Source: Thiocapsa bogorovii (GTDB lineage Bacteria > Pseudomonadota > Gammaproteobacteria > Chromatiales > Chromatiaceae). From it: a stretch of DNA of 64,000 bases. The stretch spans positions 2,480,001 through 2,544,000 of the forward strand of contig NZ_CP089309.1 of NCBI RefSeq assembly GCF_021228795.1, written 5' to 3'. Below, in pieces: positions 63,715-64,000 of this stretch (the stretch's first letter is position 1; the number at the start of each line of letters is the position of its first letter). Below the pieces are notes generated by a model. It was not told where the DNA came from and ran no database searches. It worked only from the letters and a program-made list of their open reading frames with translations. Position numbers and translations under genes: made by a program.

Positions 63715-64000
63715 TCAACTGGCGTCTCGGACGCGGTTCGTCTCTAGCGGTTCTCTTGGCGCCCCGTTCAGCTTCTCCCGTACCCCTTGCACCACATAAT
63801 AGCTAACCGGAATCAGCAGGGTTCCGATGACCGTGGCCGCGAGCATGCCACCGAACACGGCGGTGCCGAGCGCGACCCGAGAGCCGGCGCCGGCACCGGT
63901 GGCGACCACCAGCGGGATGATGCCGAGCAGGAACGACAACGCGGTCATCATCACCGCGCGAAAGCGCAGTCGCGCGGCCTTGACCGCGGCGTCGTAGATG
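63715..64000 (-). CDS. RND multidrug efflux permease (HAE1/AcrB type), 5' part outside window
   Basis: Only about 94 C-terminal residues are in the window. They show the last two membrane helices of AcrB-type pumps: LRFRAVMMTALSFLLGIIPL, VVATGAGAGSRVALGTAVFG, GMLAATVIGTLLIPVSYYVV, then a charged tail ending NRVRDAS. The AGAGSRxxLGxAVFGGM pattern is diagnostic for the inner-membrane drug/proton antiporter of tripartite systems. The gene continues beyond 64000. Confidence 0.9.
   Translation of the reverse strand, partial: IYDAAVKAARLRFRAVMMTALSFLLGIIPLVVATGAGAGSRVALGTAVFGGMLAATVIGTLLIPVSYYVVQGVREKLNGAPREPLETNRVRDAS

Overview
The window is GC-rich, tightly packed gammaproteobacterial chromosome. 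A NifL-NifA pair divergent from a complete rnfABCDGEH operon, a membrane pyrophosphatase, GatCAB and an LPS-type glycosyltransferase cluster together suggest a diazotrophic purple sulfur bacterium (Chromatiaceae-like). That placement is inferred from gene content; no rRNA or photosynthesis gene lies in the window and no genus is assigned.

Layout. 1-4302: the end of a DMT-family transporter, the gatCAB operon (minus strand) and a tRNA-Phe gene. 4256-16740: a 12.4-kb integrated element bounded by a perfect 47-bp direct repeat of the tRNA-Phe 3' end. It carries a tyrosine integrase, an AlpA/excisionase-like protein, a Rha-type regulator, a primase-helicase followed by an iteron-like repeat cluster, several small coupled genes, a DUF5681 protein, and AT-richer cargo that includes a VPLPA-CTERM surface protein. 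No capsid, tail or conjugation gene was recognised, so it looks like a phage-satellite or small integrative island. 16741-18967: decayed sequence with diverged repeats and a frameshifted Nudix-like gene. 18968-23194: a complete CUT1-type sugar ABC transporter. 23248-25254: a cation-pumping membrane pyrophosphatase whose signature residues point to the K+-dependent class. 25369-37092: lpxD, an RsmF-type RNA methyltransferase, a RimK-like ATP-grasp ligase beside a GNAT-C39 peptidase fusion, argE, a YpfJ-type zinc protease, a Uma2 protein, a MazG-like NTPase and argH. This stretch is dotted with an unusual inverted-repeat element, partly arranged as doublets.

37381-53136: an AlgR-like LytTR protein that has lost its receiver domain, a CPBP protease, then a surface-polysaccharide cluster (asparagine synthetase-like amidotransferase, flippase, five glycosyltransferases, O-antigen ligase) interrupted by a periplasmic-binding PAS-GGDEF diguanylate cyclase. 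53189-59028: the rnf operon on the minus strand, with an unrecognised small reading-frame chain between rnfA and rnfB. 59029-59484: a divergent control region with two NifA-type upstream activator sites and one sigma54-type promoter in each direction. 59485-62722: nifL-nifA. The right end holds a small membrane protein and the C-terminus of an RND efflux pump.

How the parts fit: NifA with sigma54 very likely drives rnf, so that the Rnf complex feeds low-potential electrons to nitrogenase at the expense of ion-motive force, while NifL restrains NifA in oxygen or fixed nitrogen. The pyrophosphatase is a second ion pump. The glycosyltransferase block probably builds or finishes LPS O-chains.
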